Source: an uncultured Acidobacteriota bacterium (GTDB lineage Bacteria; Acidobacteriota; Terriglobia; Terriglobales; Acidobacteriaceae). From it: a stretch of 64,000 bases of DNA. Made by a program: the position numbers and the translations under genes. The notes under the pieces are model-generated. The model saw only the letters and a program-made list of their open reading frames with translations, ran no database searches and was not told where the DNA came from. The stretch is taken from contig CAINND010000078.1 in the NCBI GenBank assembly GCA_903851035.1, positions 20,627-84,626 on the forward strand. Reading direction: 5' to 3'. Below are positions 20,128 to 28,762 of the stretch, one piece after another. How positions within the stretch are numbered: position 1 is the first letter of the stretch; each line of letters starts with the position of its first letter.

Positions 20128-20607
20128 TTAATTCAGCTCATCCAGCAGGGCGCGCAACTGGCGACGCAGCCGCTGCAGCTCCTCGCGATGCGCGTTGCCG
20201 CGCGGCGGAGGCGTGGTTAAAAACGGCAGCATGGGTTGTGCCGTGGCCGCAACCTTGGCGTTTACGATCTCGCGGATCTGGCCCGTGGCCGCAACCTTGG
20301 ATGGCGCCGCCACCTGGTGCAGGCGGGCTTCCTCGCGGAGCTTCTCCCGGGCGCCGGCAATGGTGAATCCCTCTTCGTAGAGCAGGCGGCGGATGCGAAA
20401 GACATTCTCCACATCCTTGCGGCGATACATGCGCTGCCCGGTGCTGCTCTTGGTGGGCTTCAGCAGGCTGAACTCCGTCTCCCAATAGCGCAGCACATAG
20501 GCCGGCAGCGCGCTCAGCTCGCTGACTTCGCCGATGCGAAAGTAAATCTTGTCCGGAATGACTACTTCCGGCTGCGCTTTTCCGTGTTTGCGTTTTGCCA
20601 GTGACAT
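20128..20607 (-). CDS. MerR-family transcriptional regulator
   Basis: [26 protein letters not shown]...[32 protein letters not shown]. Confidence 0.92.
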   Translation of the reverse strand: MSLAKRKHGKAQPEVVIPDKIYFRIGEVSELSALPAYVLRYWETEFSLLKPTKSSTGQRMYRRKDVENVFRIRRLLYEEGFTIAGAREKLREEARLHQVAAPSKVAATGQIREIVNAKVAATAQPMLPFLTTPPPRGNAHREELQRLRRQLRALLDELN

Positions 20608-20669
20608 GCCTCTACTATCTTGCACGGCCTTGCCCAGGCTGCGCTATGGGTGGCACCAATGCGGTCACC

Positions 20670-20702
20670 CAAGAAAAAGTCTCCGCGGTCCGCGCGGAGA
20701 CT
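20670..20702 (-). terminator. Rho-independent terminator ending the candidate ncRNA
   Basis: Perfect 10-bp stem AGTCTCCGCG/CGCGGAGACT with 5-nt loop; minus-strand T-tract TTTTTCTT follows. Confidence 0.85.
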
Positions 20703-20846
20703 GAACAAGCAAATCCGGGGTCTAGCCACCCCGAAGATACGGTACTGCTGTGCAGCGCCGCCGCATTGGATTGGAACCTTCTCCCTTGAAGGTGCAGAGT
20801 GTTCTGCCAATCCTGTCTACATCTTGAATACAATCCAATGCTAGTC
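20670..20846 (-). ncRNA. Candidate structured small RNA (~175 nt), family unknown
   Basis: Minus strand: 11-bp perfect stem GCATTGGATTG (20831-20841) with CAATCCAATGC (20763-20773) enclosing hairpins GCAGA/TCTGC (20794-20807) and ACCTTC/GAAGGT (20776-20793); 3' hairpins CTGC/GCAG (20745-20755) and CGGGGT/ACCCCG (20716-20733); ends in a terminator. No coding frame fits. Confidence 0.68.
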
Positions 20847-20850
20847 CCAT

Positions 20851-20879
20851 ATTTTGTGGCCGGTTGTCGCCTTTGTCAA
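20851..20879 (-). promoter_or_regulatory. Candidate sigma70 promoter for the ncRNA
   Basis: Minus strand TTGACA (20874-20879), exact 17-bp spacer, CAAAAT (20851-20856), about 6 nt before the structured RNA. Confidence 0.65.
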
Positions 20880-21164
20880 TAGTTTTTATGAAAACTTTGC
20901 TTGACCTCCGCCCCGCTATGCGCATCTCCCCTTGCGCCGCGCACAGGTTTTTTGTTTCTTTCATTGCGCTCGGCAGGGCGACGCGCGTCCGCTGATGTGT
21001 ACTTCGCACGCCGGGCTGCGCTCACAACGCACTTGTGCGTCGCTTCGCTGTCGCCGCTCGCATCATGCGGCAACATCGCAGTGGTAGAATCTGATGTTCG
21101 GTTGGCAATTTTTCGCGGGCTTGCGCATTGCTGATACAGCCCGGAGATACAGAGGCGGCAAGGT

Positions 21165-22220
21165 ATGCGGAAGATGGCGGCAGTGGTAAAGGCAGGGCCC
21201 AGGGCCGGAGTGGAGTTGCACGAGGTTCCTGTCCCGGAGATTGGTCCCGGTGAAGTGCTGGTGAAGGTGAAGGTGGCCAGCATCTGCGGCACCGACCTGC
21301 ACATTTACAACTGGGATCCCTGGGCGCAAGGACGAATTGTGCCGCCGTTGATTCCCGGCCACGAGTTCTGCGGCCACGTGGCGGCCGTCGGCCCGGAGGT
21401 CACCAGCGTCAAAGAGGGCGACTTCGTCAGTGCCGAGATGCATGTGGCCTGCGGCAAGTGTTTGCAATGCCGCACCGGCCAGGGACACATCTGCCAGAGC
21501 GTGAAGATCATCGGCATTGACCGCGACGGCGCCTTCGCCGACTACGTCGTCATACCGGAGACCAACATCTGGAAGCTCGACGACTCCATTCCGCACGAAT
21601 ATGCCAGCATACTCGACCCGCTGGGCAACGCCGTGCACACCGCCCTCAGTGGCGACCTTGCGGCAAAGAACGTGGCCATCACCGGTTGCGGGCCCATCGG
21701 ACTGTTCGCCATCGCCGTGGCACGCGCCTGCGGTGCCGCGCAGGTCTTCGCCATTGAGGTGAACGAGTATCGCCGCAACATCGCCCGCCAGATGAAGGCC
21801 GATTTCGTTCTCGACCCTGCCACCGAGGACGTGCGCAAGATCGTCCACGAGCGCACCGGCGGCTACGGCGTGGACGTGCTGCTGGAGATGGCAGGCCACA
21901 AGGACGCCATCAAGCTGGGCTTTGACATTCTGCGCACCGGCGGCAGGGTGAGCCTGCTGGGCATTCCTCCGCGCCCCATTGAGATTGACCTGGCGCACGA
22001 CATCATCTTCAAGGGCGCCACCGTGCTGGGCATCAACGGCCGCAAGATGTTTGAGACCTGGTACCAGATGACTGCCCTGCTAAAGGCGCACAAGCTGGAA
22101 CTGCATCCGGTCATCACCAATCGCCTGCCGCTCACCGACTTCAGCAAGGGAATGGATTTGCTGAACAGCGGCAAGGCCAGCAAAATTCTGCTCTTCACCG
22201 ACTGCAACGAAGCTGTATAG
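21165..22220 (+). CDS. tdh: L-threonine 3-dehydrogenase
   Basis: Zn-MDR: SICGTDLHIYNWDPWAQ, GHEFCGHV, CGKCLQCRTGQGHIC, ITGCGPIGL; adjacent to kbl. Confidence 0.95.
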   Translation: MRKMAAVVKAGPRAGVELHEVPVPEIGPGEVLVKVKVASICGTDLHIYNWDPWAQGRIVPPLIPGHEFCGHVAAVGPEVTSVKEGDFVSAEMHVACGKCLQCRTGQGHICQSVKIIGIDRDGAFADYVVIPETNIWKLDDSIPHEYASILDPLGNAVHTALSGDLAAKNVAITGCGPIGLFAIAVARACGAAQVFAIEVNEYRRNIARQMKADFVLDPATEDVRKIVHERTGGYGVDVLLEMAGHKDAIKLGFDILRTGGRVSLLGIPPRPIEIDLAHDIIFKGATVLGINGRKMFETWYQMTALLKAHKLELHPVITNRLPLTDFSKGMDLLNSGKASKILLFTDCNEAV

Positions 22221-22257
22221 CGCCCGCGCGGCGCACGACATTTCTTAAGGACTCACA

Positions 22258-23466
22258 ATGACGACACGCATAAACCCGCTCGGCTTCCTTAGCGATGAGA
22301 TGAACGCCCTCAAGGAAAAGGGAACCTACTTCAAGCTGCGCGTGCTGGACGATGAGCAGGCCGCGGTTTGCCACTTTGACGGCCGCAAGGTCATCAACCT
22401 GGCCAGCAACAACTATCTCGGCCTGACCACGCACCCACGGCTGCGCGAGGCCGCGCTGGCGGCCACAAAGAAATACGGCGTGGGCTCGGGCGCCGTGCGC
22501 ACCATCGCCGGAACCATGCGGTTGCACATGGAGCTGGAAGAAAAGATCGCTCGCTTCAAGGGCGTCGAGGCCTGTGTCGTCTTTCAGAGTGGCTTTACGG
22601 CCAATGCCGGAACGGTATCGGCCATCCTCGGCAAGGATGACTACATCATCAGCGATGAGCTGAACCACGCCTCGATCATCGACGGCTGCCGCCTTTCGCG
22701 CGCCAAGATTCTCGTCTTCCGCCATAAGGACTTCGCTCACGCCGAGGAGCAGCTTGCCAGCGTGGCCAATCTGCCGGGCAAGAAGTTGCTCATCACGGAT
22801 GGCGTCTTCAGCATGGATGGCGACATTGGTCCGCTGCCCGGCCTGTGCGCTGCGGCGGAAAAGTACGGTGCCATCATGATGGTGGACGACGCGCACAGCA
22901 GCGGCGTGCTGGGACGCCAGGGACGCGGCACCATCGACCACTTCGGCATGCACGGCCGCGTGGACATACAGGTAGGCACGCTCAGCAAGGCCATCGGTGC
23001 CCTGGGCGGCTACGTTTGCGGCACAAAGGATTTCATCGAATACCTCTACCACCGCGCGCGTCCATTCCTGTTCAGCACCTCGCATCCGCCCAGCGTGGCC
23101 GCCACCTGCATTGCCGCCATCGACGTGCTGGAGCAGGAGCCGCAGTGGATGGAGCAGCTGTGGGCGAACACGCGCTTCTTCAAAAAGGAGCTGGGCCTGC
23201 TGGGCTTCAACATTGGCGGTGTCAACACGCCCGCCAGTGAGACGCCGATTACGCCCATCATCCTCGGCGATGGCCGCGCCACCATGGAATTCAGCAAGGC
23301 CATCTTTGAGCAGGGCGTCATGGGAACGGGCATCGCCTTCCCCACGGTTCCGGAGGGCAAGGCCCGCGTGCGCACCATCGTGACGGCCACGCACACCGAA
23401 AGCGAGCTGACCGAGGCGCTGGAAGTGCTGGGGCGGGTGGGCAAGAAGATGGGATTGATCAGCTAA
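22258..23466 (+). CDS. kbl: Glycine C-acetyltransferase (2-amino-3-ketobutyrate CoA ligase)
   Basis: PLP alpha-oxoamine synthase: NNYLGLTTHPRL, GSGAVRTIAGT, VDDAHSSGVLG, GTLSKAIGALGGYVCG. Confidence 0.94.
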   Translation: MTTRINPLGFLSDEMNALKEKGTYFKLRVLDDEQAAVCHFDGRKVINLASNNYLGLTTHPRLREAALAATKKYGVGSGAVRTIAGTMRLHMELEEKIARFKGVEACVVFQSGFTANAGTVSAILGKDDYIISDELNHASIIDGCRLSRAKILVFRHKDFAHAEEQLASVANLPGKKLLITDGVFSMDGDIGPLPGLCAAAEKYGAIMMVDDAHSSGVLGRQGRGTIDHFGMHGRVDIQVGTLSKAIGALGGYVCGTKDFIEYLYHRARPFLFSTSHPPSVAATCIAAIDVLEQEPQWMEQLWANTRFFKKELGLLGFNIGGVNTPASETPITPIILGDGRATMEFSKAIFEQGVMGTGIAFPTVPEGKARVRTIVTATHTESELTEALEVLGRVGKKMGLIS

Positions 23467-23511
23467 GGCAAGAGCAGATATAACAGGTGATGGACAATCG
23501 GGAGGGTCACG

Positions 23512-23973
23512 ATGGGCAGCACACCGAATCCGGATGCCTTGGAGTTTTACACGTACAGGTATTTCGCAAATGGCCGGACATTCTATGTGGGAAAGGGGCA
23601 CTGGGTTACCGGACAGAAGACTCAGCGAGTCAATGATCGTGGCATATTCTCCTCCCGACTCAGACGGAATCGTCTCGAACGAGACATAGAGCACCGGGAT
23701 CTCAAGAAGAAAGATATCCAGGTCCTCAATCTCCTTCACTTCAAACACCGGGTGGAGGTTCGATGGGAGTTCCTTGGTAAGAGAGATATCAACGAGGCTG
23801 ACGCTCTCGCGCAAGAAGCAGAGTTCATTAGGAAATACCTAAGCGAGGGATGCTGTCTCGCGAATGATGACATGAATCCCGCAAGGCACACTGTTGATCA
23901 AGTTGTCGAGTGGGTGTTGGCCGGAGACCCAACTCCAAGCCACCGTGGAGAGAAACTGGAGTTCAAGGACTAG
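23512..23973 (+). CDS. GIY-YIG-like domain protein
   Basis: N-terminal FYTYRYFANGRTFYVGKG resembles GIY-YIG nuclease motif; conserved-looking Glu/Arg positions downstream. By eye. Confidence 0.65.
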   Translation: MGSTPNPDALEFYTYRYFANGRTFYVGKGHWVTGQKTQRVNDRGIFSSRLRRNRLERDIEHRDLKKKDIQVLNLLHFKHRVEVRWEFLGKRDINEADALAQEAEFIRKYLSEGCCLANDDMNPARHTVDQVVEWVLAGDPTPSHRGEKLEFKD

Positions 23974-23982
23974 CTAAGTTGC

Positions 23983-24017
23983 CCCAGGTTGGCCGCACCC
24001 CTCGTGGTTAACCTGGG
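23983..24017. repeat. Long inverted repeat downstream of the GIY-YIG ORF
   Basis: CCCAGGTTGGCCGC (23983-23996) / GTGGTTAACCTGGG (24004-24017): 14-bp stem including GU wobbles, no T-tract. Confidence 0.6.
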
Positions 24018-24059
24018 ATGCACAAGGCCGTGGGTCTAAATCGGGCCAGAAGCGGCTGA

Positions 24060-25793
24060 CTAATCCTTCGCCAACTCCTTCAGCAGCGCCGCGCCGAACT
24101 GCTCGGCCTTCTTCTCGCCAATGCCGCCAATCTTCATCAGCTCGCGCATGGTGCGTGGCCGTTGCCGCGCCAGCTCAATAAGCGTGGAGTCGTGCAGCAC
24201 CTGAAAGGGCAGCCGGTGGAGCTGCTTGGTGAGTTGCAGCCGCAGCGCGCGCAACCGCTGAAAGCGCACCGCAACAGCATTGCCATAGCGCACGCCCACC
24301 TGCTCGGCGTTGATCTTCTCACTCGGTGCGCGGACGCTCTTCTTGGCTGTGGTCTTCGAATCGTGCGGCGATGACAGCGCTTTTCCGCGCACAGCTGTGC
24401 GCGTTGCGCTTGGCGGAGATTTTCGCACTGTCGTTTTACGCGAAGTCACCACGCGTCGCGCCGAGTACGCCTCATGCTCTGCGTCCTCTCGCACATCATC
24501 CTCACGAACATAGACCAACTCGCGCGGTGGCCCCGCACGTAACGGCACTCCGGCACCGGCACTGGCCACGCAAACGTCACAGTGGCAATCGACGGGCGCG
24601 GTGTTCTCGCCAAAGTATTCCAGTATCTGATGGCGACGACAGCGCTCCCAGCGCGCGTAGCGCTGCATGGCGTCCAGTTGCTGTGTGGCGCGGCGTTGCA
24701 GGGGACCAATATCACGCCTGGCCAGCTGCGAGTTGCCATCGCCAATCTTGTCTATGAAGAATTTCTGCGTCATCACGTCGGCGGCGGCAAAGTACAGGAT
24801 GCACTCCGCGGACTTTCCATCGCGTCCGGCGCGTCCCGCCTCCTGGTAGTAGGCCTCAAGACTGCCCGGCAGATTGAAGTGCACCACGTAGCGCAGGTTT
24901 GGCTTGTTGATGCCCATGCCGAAGGCGTTGGTGGCGACGACGATGGCCTCCTCGTGCTCGATGAAGCGCTGCTGATTTGTCTGCCGCGCCTCGGGATCCA
25001 TCCCGGCGTGGTAGGCCACAATGGGGCGCCCGCGCAGCTCGCTGGCCAGCAGATCGGTTACCATCTCCACCTGCTTGCGCGTGGAGCAATACACGATGCC
25101 GCCCGTCTTGCGCCGCCGCAGGTAATCCACCAACTCGTCTTGCTTATCCTTGGCCTTGCGGAAGGTAATGGACTGATAGCGCAGGTTCGGCCTATCAAAG
25201 CCGGTCACATGGATGGCTGCATCCTTCAATCGCAGCGAGCGGACGATATCCTGCCGCACCTGCGCCGTGGCCGTCGCCGTCAGCGCCACGGTCAAGGGAT
25301 CGCCCAACTGCTGGCGTACCTCACCCAGACGAAGATACTCCGGACGAAAATCATGCCCCCACTGGCTTATGCAGTGTGCCTCGTCAATGGCCAGCAGGCT
25401 GAGCTTGCGGCTCGTGATGATGGCTTGAAAGCCGGGCGCGGCGAAGCGCTCCGGAGCGACAAACAACAGGCCGCGGAAGCCGTCGCGCATGCGGTCCATC
25501 ACCGCGCGCTGCTCCTCCCGGGGCTGTCCGCTGGTCAGCATCATGGCCGGAATGCGCAGATCGCGCAGTTGCCGCACCTGGTCGGTCATCAGCGAGATCA
25601 GCGGAGAGATGATGAGCGTGAGTCCGCGCAGCGCCACGGCCGGAAGCTGATAACAAAGACTCTTGCCTGCGCCAGTCGGCATCACCACCAGCGCGTCGCG
25701 GCCAGCCAGCACGTCGGTGATGATCTCGCGCTGACGGGGCCGAAAGCTGGGCAGGTGGAAGATGGTGCTCAGGATGGAATCTACATCATGCAT
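24060..25793 (-). CDS. recQ: RecQ-family ATP-dependent DNA helicase
   Basis: MPTGAGKSLCYQLPA, DEAHCISQWGHDFRPEY, QEAGRAGRDG, CHCDVC zinc site, C-terminal HRDC-like region. Confidence 0.93.
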   Translation of the reverse strand: MHDVDSILSTIFHLPSFRPRQREIITDVLAGRDALVVMPTGAGKSLCYQLPAVALRGLTLIISPLISLMTDQVRQLRDLRIPAMMLTSGQPREEQRAVMDRMRDGFRGLLFVAPERFAAPGFQAIITSRKLSLLAIDEAHCISQWGHDFRPEYLRLGEVRQQLGDPLTVALTATATAQVRQDIVRSLRLKDAAIHVTGFDRPNLRYQSITFRKAKDKQDELVDYLRRRKTGGIVYCSTRKQVEMVTDLLASELRGRPIVAYHAGMDPEARQTNQQRFIEHEEAIVVATNAFGMGINKPNLRYVVHFNLPGSLEAYYQEAGRAGRDGKSAECILYFAAADVMTQKFFIDKIGDGNSQLARRDIGPLQRRATQQLDAMQRYARWERCRRHQILEYFGENTAPVDCHCDVCVASAGAGVPLRAGPPRELVYVREDDVREDAEHEAYSARRVVTSRKTTVRKSPPSATRTAVRGKALSSPHDSKTTAKKSVRAPSEKINAEQVGVRYGNAVAVRFQRLRALRLQLTKQLHRLPFQVLHDSTLIELARQRPRTMRELMKIGGIGEKKAEQFGAALLKELAKD

Positions 25794-25826
25794 GGGCCGG
25801 GGAGTCTCTCAGTAACTTCACTCTAA

Positions 25827-25857
25827 CAGCAAAGGGCCCGCCCGCAGGCGGACCCTT
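25827..25857 (-). terminator. Possible terminator of the pyr operon
   Basis: AAGGGTCCGCC-TGCG-GGCGGGCCCTT stem (one GU), weak T-rich TGCTGTT on minus strand. Confidence 0.5.
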
Positions 25858-25875
25858 GCGGAAAACGATGCGAGT

Positions 25876-27162
25876 TTATAGCTCGCTGAAAACCACCTTG
25901 CCGCCGACGATGGTGGCGCGCACCTTGCCCTTGAACGTCATGCCGCCGTAAGGACAGTTCTTCGCGCGCGAACGGGTCTTTTCCACGTCGTAGATCCAGC
26001 GCTTTTTCGGATCGAAGATAGTCACGTCGGCCACCGAGCCAACGGCGAGTGTGCCGCGACCTTTCAGGCCGACAATCTTCGCAGGGTTGGTCGAGAGCAT
26101 TTCCACCAGCCGCTTCAGCGTAATCAGCTTCTCGTGCACAAGCGCGGTCAGGCTGGCCGCCACGGCTACTTCCAAGCCGGTAATGCCGAAGGCGGCTTTG
26201 TCGAACTCGATTTCCTTCTCGTACAGTGCGTGCGGCGCGTGGTCGGTGGCAATGGCGTCCACCGTGCCGTCGGCAATGCCGCGCAGAATGGCCTCGCGAT
26301 CGGCCTTGGAGCGCAGCGGCGGATTCATCTTGTAGCGCGTGTCGTAATCCGCGCAGGCCTCTTCGGTAAAGAGGAAGTGATGCGGCGCAACCTCGGCCGT
26401 AACCGCTACCTTTGACGCACGACCCAACCGTACCATCTCCAGGCTTTTGCCCGTGCTGACGTGGGCCACATGCAGGCGTCCGCCCTCCTGGCTGGCCAGG
26501 CGCACGTCGCGCTCCACCATCTGCCACTCGCTGGCCGTCGGCTGCCCGCGCAGACCCAGCGCAAAGCTGGTCACGCCCTCGTTCATCGGATGCGTGCCGC
26601 TGATCTTCGTATCCTCGGCGTGCTGAATGACCGTGAGGCCGACCTTGGCGGCCAGGGCCAGCGCCTCGCGCATGATGTGGTCGTCAAGAATCGGCTTGCC
26701 GTCATCGCTGAGGGCGACGGCTCCGGCCTGGCGCAGCGCCTGGTAGTCACTTAGCTTTTCTCCCTGGCTGCCCAGAGTTGCGGCCGCAATGGGGAAGACG
26801 TTGACCACGGCGCCGCGCTCCGCATCCTGCATCCAGCGCGTCACGGCCGGCGAATCATTCACCGGACGCGTGTTGGGCATGGCGCAAACCGATGTGAATC
26901 CGCCTGCGGCTGCCGCAGCCGTACCGGTGGCAATGGATTCCTTGTGCGTCTGCCCGGGCTCGCGCAGATGCACGTGAAGGTCAATAAATCCCGGGGCGAC
27001 TATGAGGCCCTTGAGGTTGAGCTTTTCGTCCGCCACGGTCTTCGTCTTACCGGGCGCGGCCACCTCAACCACCTTGCCGTCTTTCAGCACCAAGTCGGCG
27101 GGGGCGTCCACGCCAGCCGCGGGATCAATCAAATGACCGCCATACAGTAGAAGCGTGCTCAT
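25876..27162 (-). CDS. pyrC: Dihydroorotase
   Basis: APGFIDLHVHLREPGQTHKESIATGT, ATDHAPH; start overlaps pyrB stop (ATGA). Confidence 0.95.
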   Translation of the reverse strand: MSTLLLYGGHLIDPAAGVDAPADLVLKDGKVVEVAAPGKTKTVADEKLNLKGLIVAPGFIDLHVHLREPGQTHKESIATGTAAAAAGGFTSVCAMPNTRPVNDSPAVTRWMQDAERGAVVNVFPIAAATLGSQGEKLSDYQALRQAGAVALSDDGKPILDDHIMREALALAAKVGLTVIQHAEDTKISGTHPMNEGVTSFALGLRGQPTASEWQMVERDVRLASQEGGRLHVAHVSTGKSLEMVRLGRASKVAVTAEVAPHHFLFTEEACADYDTRYKMNPPLRSKADREAILRGIADGTVDAIATDHAPHALYEKEIEFDKAAFGITGLEVAVAASLTALVHEKLITLKRLVEMLSTNPAKIVGLKGRGTLAVGSVADVTIFDPKKRWIYDVEKTRSRAKNCPYGGMTFKGKVRATIVGGKVVFSEL

Positions 27163-28067
27163 CGGCGGCCTCCCAGAATTGTTTGCAGTATCGCCATGCG
27201 TACCTTGACGCCGTTCAGCACCTGCTCCAACACTACGCTCTGCTTGCAGTCTGCCACCTCGTCCGTCATCTCCATGCCGCGAATCATCGGCCCGGGATGC
27301 ATGACGATGGCGTCCTTCTTGGCCAGCTTCAGGCGCGATGCAGTCAACTGATAGCGGCGGATGTATTCGTCCACGTTGATCTGCATGCCCTGCAAGCGCT
27401 CCTGCTGCACGCGCAGCATCATCACCACGTCGGCGCCTTTCAGGGCGGTCTCCATGTCGCGCACAATCTCCACGCCCGGCGCCAGCGCGGTCGCCGTGTT
27501 GGGCAGCAGCACGTCCGGCCCGCAGAAGACGACCCTTGCGCCCAGCTTGCTGAACAGGTGGGCATCGCTGCGTGCCACGCGGCTGTGGAAGATGTCGCCG
27601 ATGGTGACGATCTTCAAGCCCTTCAGACTCTTTTTGTGGTTCAGGATGGTGAATGCGTCGAGCAATCCCTGCGAAGGATGCGCGTGCATGCCGTCGCCGG
27701 CGTTGATGATGGGAATGTCAATCAGCCGCGAGAGCAGCACCGGCGCGCCGGAGCTGGGATGGCGCATCACGATCGCGTCCACAATGGATTGCAGCGTGCG
27801 GCCCGTATCCTTCAGCGACTCGCCTTTTTCAATGCTGGCCGTCGTCGCGTGGATGACCACGGTGCTGGCGCCCAGGCTCTTGGCGGCAATCTCAAAGCTG
27901 GTGCGGGTGCGGGTGGAATTTTCGTAAAACAGCAGGGCGATGCGGCGTCCGCGGAGCGTGGTGCGCGGGCGGGCGGGATTCATCCGCCGCGCCAGCGCAA
28001 GTATGTCCAGAATTTGCCGCGAGTCCAGCGATTCGATCGCCAGTAACGACCGGGGCTTGGCCTTCAT
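27159..28067 (-). CDS. pyrB: Aspartate carbamoyltransferase catalytic subunit
   Basis: FYENSTRTRTSFEIAAKSLGA, HPSQGLLDAFTI, MHPGPMIRGMEM. Confidence 0.96.
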   Translation of the reverse strand: MKAKPRSLLAIESLDSRQILDILALARRMNPARPRTTLRGRRIALLFYENSTRTRTSFEIAAKSLGASTVVIHATTASIEKGESLKDTGRTLQSIVDAIVMRHPSSGAPVLLSRLIDIPIINAGDGMHAHPSQGLLDAFTILNHKKSLKGLKIVTIGDIFHSRVARSDAHLFSKLGARVVFCGPDVLLPNTATALAPGVEIVRDMETALKGADVVMMLRVQQERLQGMQINVDEYIRRYQLTASRLKLAKKDAIVMHPGPMIRGMEMTDEVADCKQSVVLEQVLNGVKVRMAILQTILGGRR

Positions 28068-28078
28068 GGTTTCCTCGA

Positions 28079-28612
28079 TCAGCCTTCGCCTTCGGGGATG
28101 CGCTCCACCATCAGGACCTTTTCCATCTGGTCGGTCTCGGTGAGCTTCACCTCGATAATCTCAAGATCGGAGGTCTGCACGCGGCGGCCCACAAAGCTCG
28201 CCTCAATGGGCAGCTCGCGATGGCCGCGATCGATCAGCACTAGCAGCTTGACGCTGCGCGGGCGGCCCTGATCGAAGAGTGCATCGAGAGCGGCGCGCAC
28301 CGTGCGTCCCGTGTACAACACGTCGTCGCACAGCACAATGTCCTTGTCGGTGATGTTGAAGCCGATCGGGTGCGGTTCCACCACGGGCTTAGGTCCCACC
28401 GTGGAGAGGTCGTCGCGATAGAGCGTGATGTCCAGTGTGCCAACCGGCACCGGCGATTTCTCGATGCGCTCGATGTGGCGGGCAATGCGCTCGGCAATGG
28501 GGATGCCGCGGCGGCGGATGCCGACCAGCCCCAGCGAGCCGATGCCGTTATGTTTTTCCACGATCTCGTGCGCCAGCCGAACGAGCGTGCGCTCGATCTC
28601 AGAGGCCGACAT
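28079..28612 (-). CDS. pyrR: Bifunctional pyr operon regulator / uracil phosphoribosyltransferase
   Basis: MSASEIERTLVRLAHEIVEKHNG...LCDDVLYTGRTVRAALDALFDQGRPRSVKLLVLIDRGHRELPI. Confidence 0.95.
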   Translation of the reverse strand: MSASEIERTLVRLAHEIVEKHNGIGSLGLVGIRRRGIPIAERIARHIERIEKSPVPVGTLDITLYRDDLSTVGPKPVVEPHPIGFNITDKDIVLCDDVLYTGRTVRAALDALFDQGRPRSVKLLVLIDRGHRELPIEASFVGRRVQTSDLEIIEVKLTETDQMEKVLMVERIPEGEG

Positions 28613-28762
28613 GATCTGGCCTTTTTCGCGTAGGTTTGGTGCCCTAGAGATGACGTTCATAGCAGCCCGATGATACGCGAGGTGGCGCCGACGCGGCAAG
28701 GATGCCGAGCGGCATTCCAACGATGTTGTCGCGTGGAACAAAGCGCGTGGAAGGTGTTTGAG

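Noticed and set aside
20670-20846. Assignment of the candidate ncRNA as 6S RNA
   Set aside because: Size fits, but the 5' and 3' ends do not form a closing stem around a central bubble; left as unknown family.
22195-23814. 539-aa minus-strand ORF
   Set aside because: Antisense to kbl and the GIY-YIG ORF; no domain-like features.
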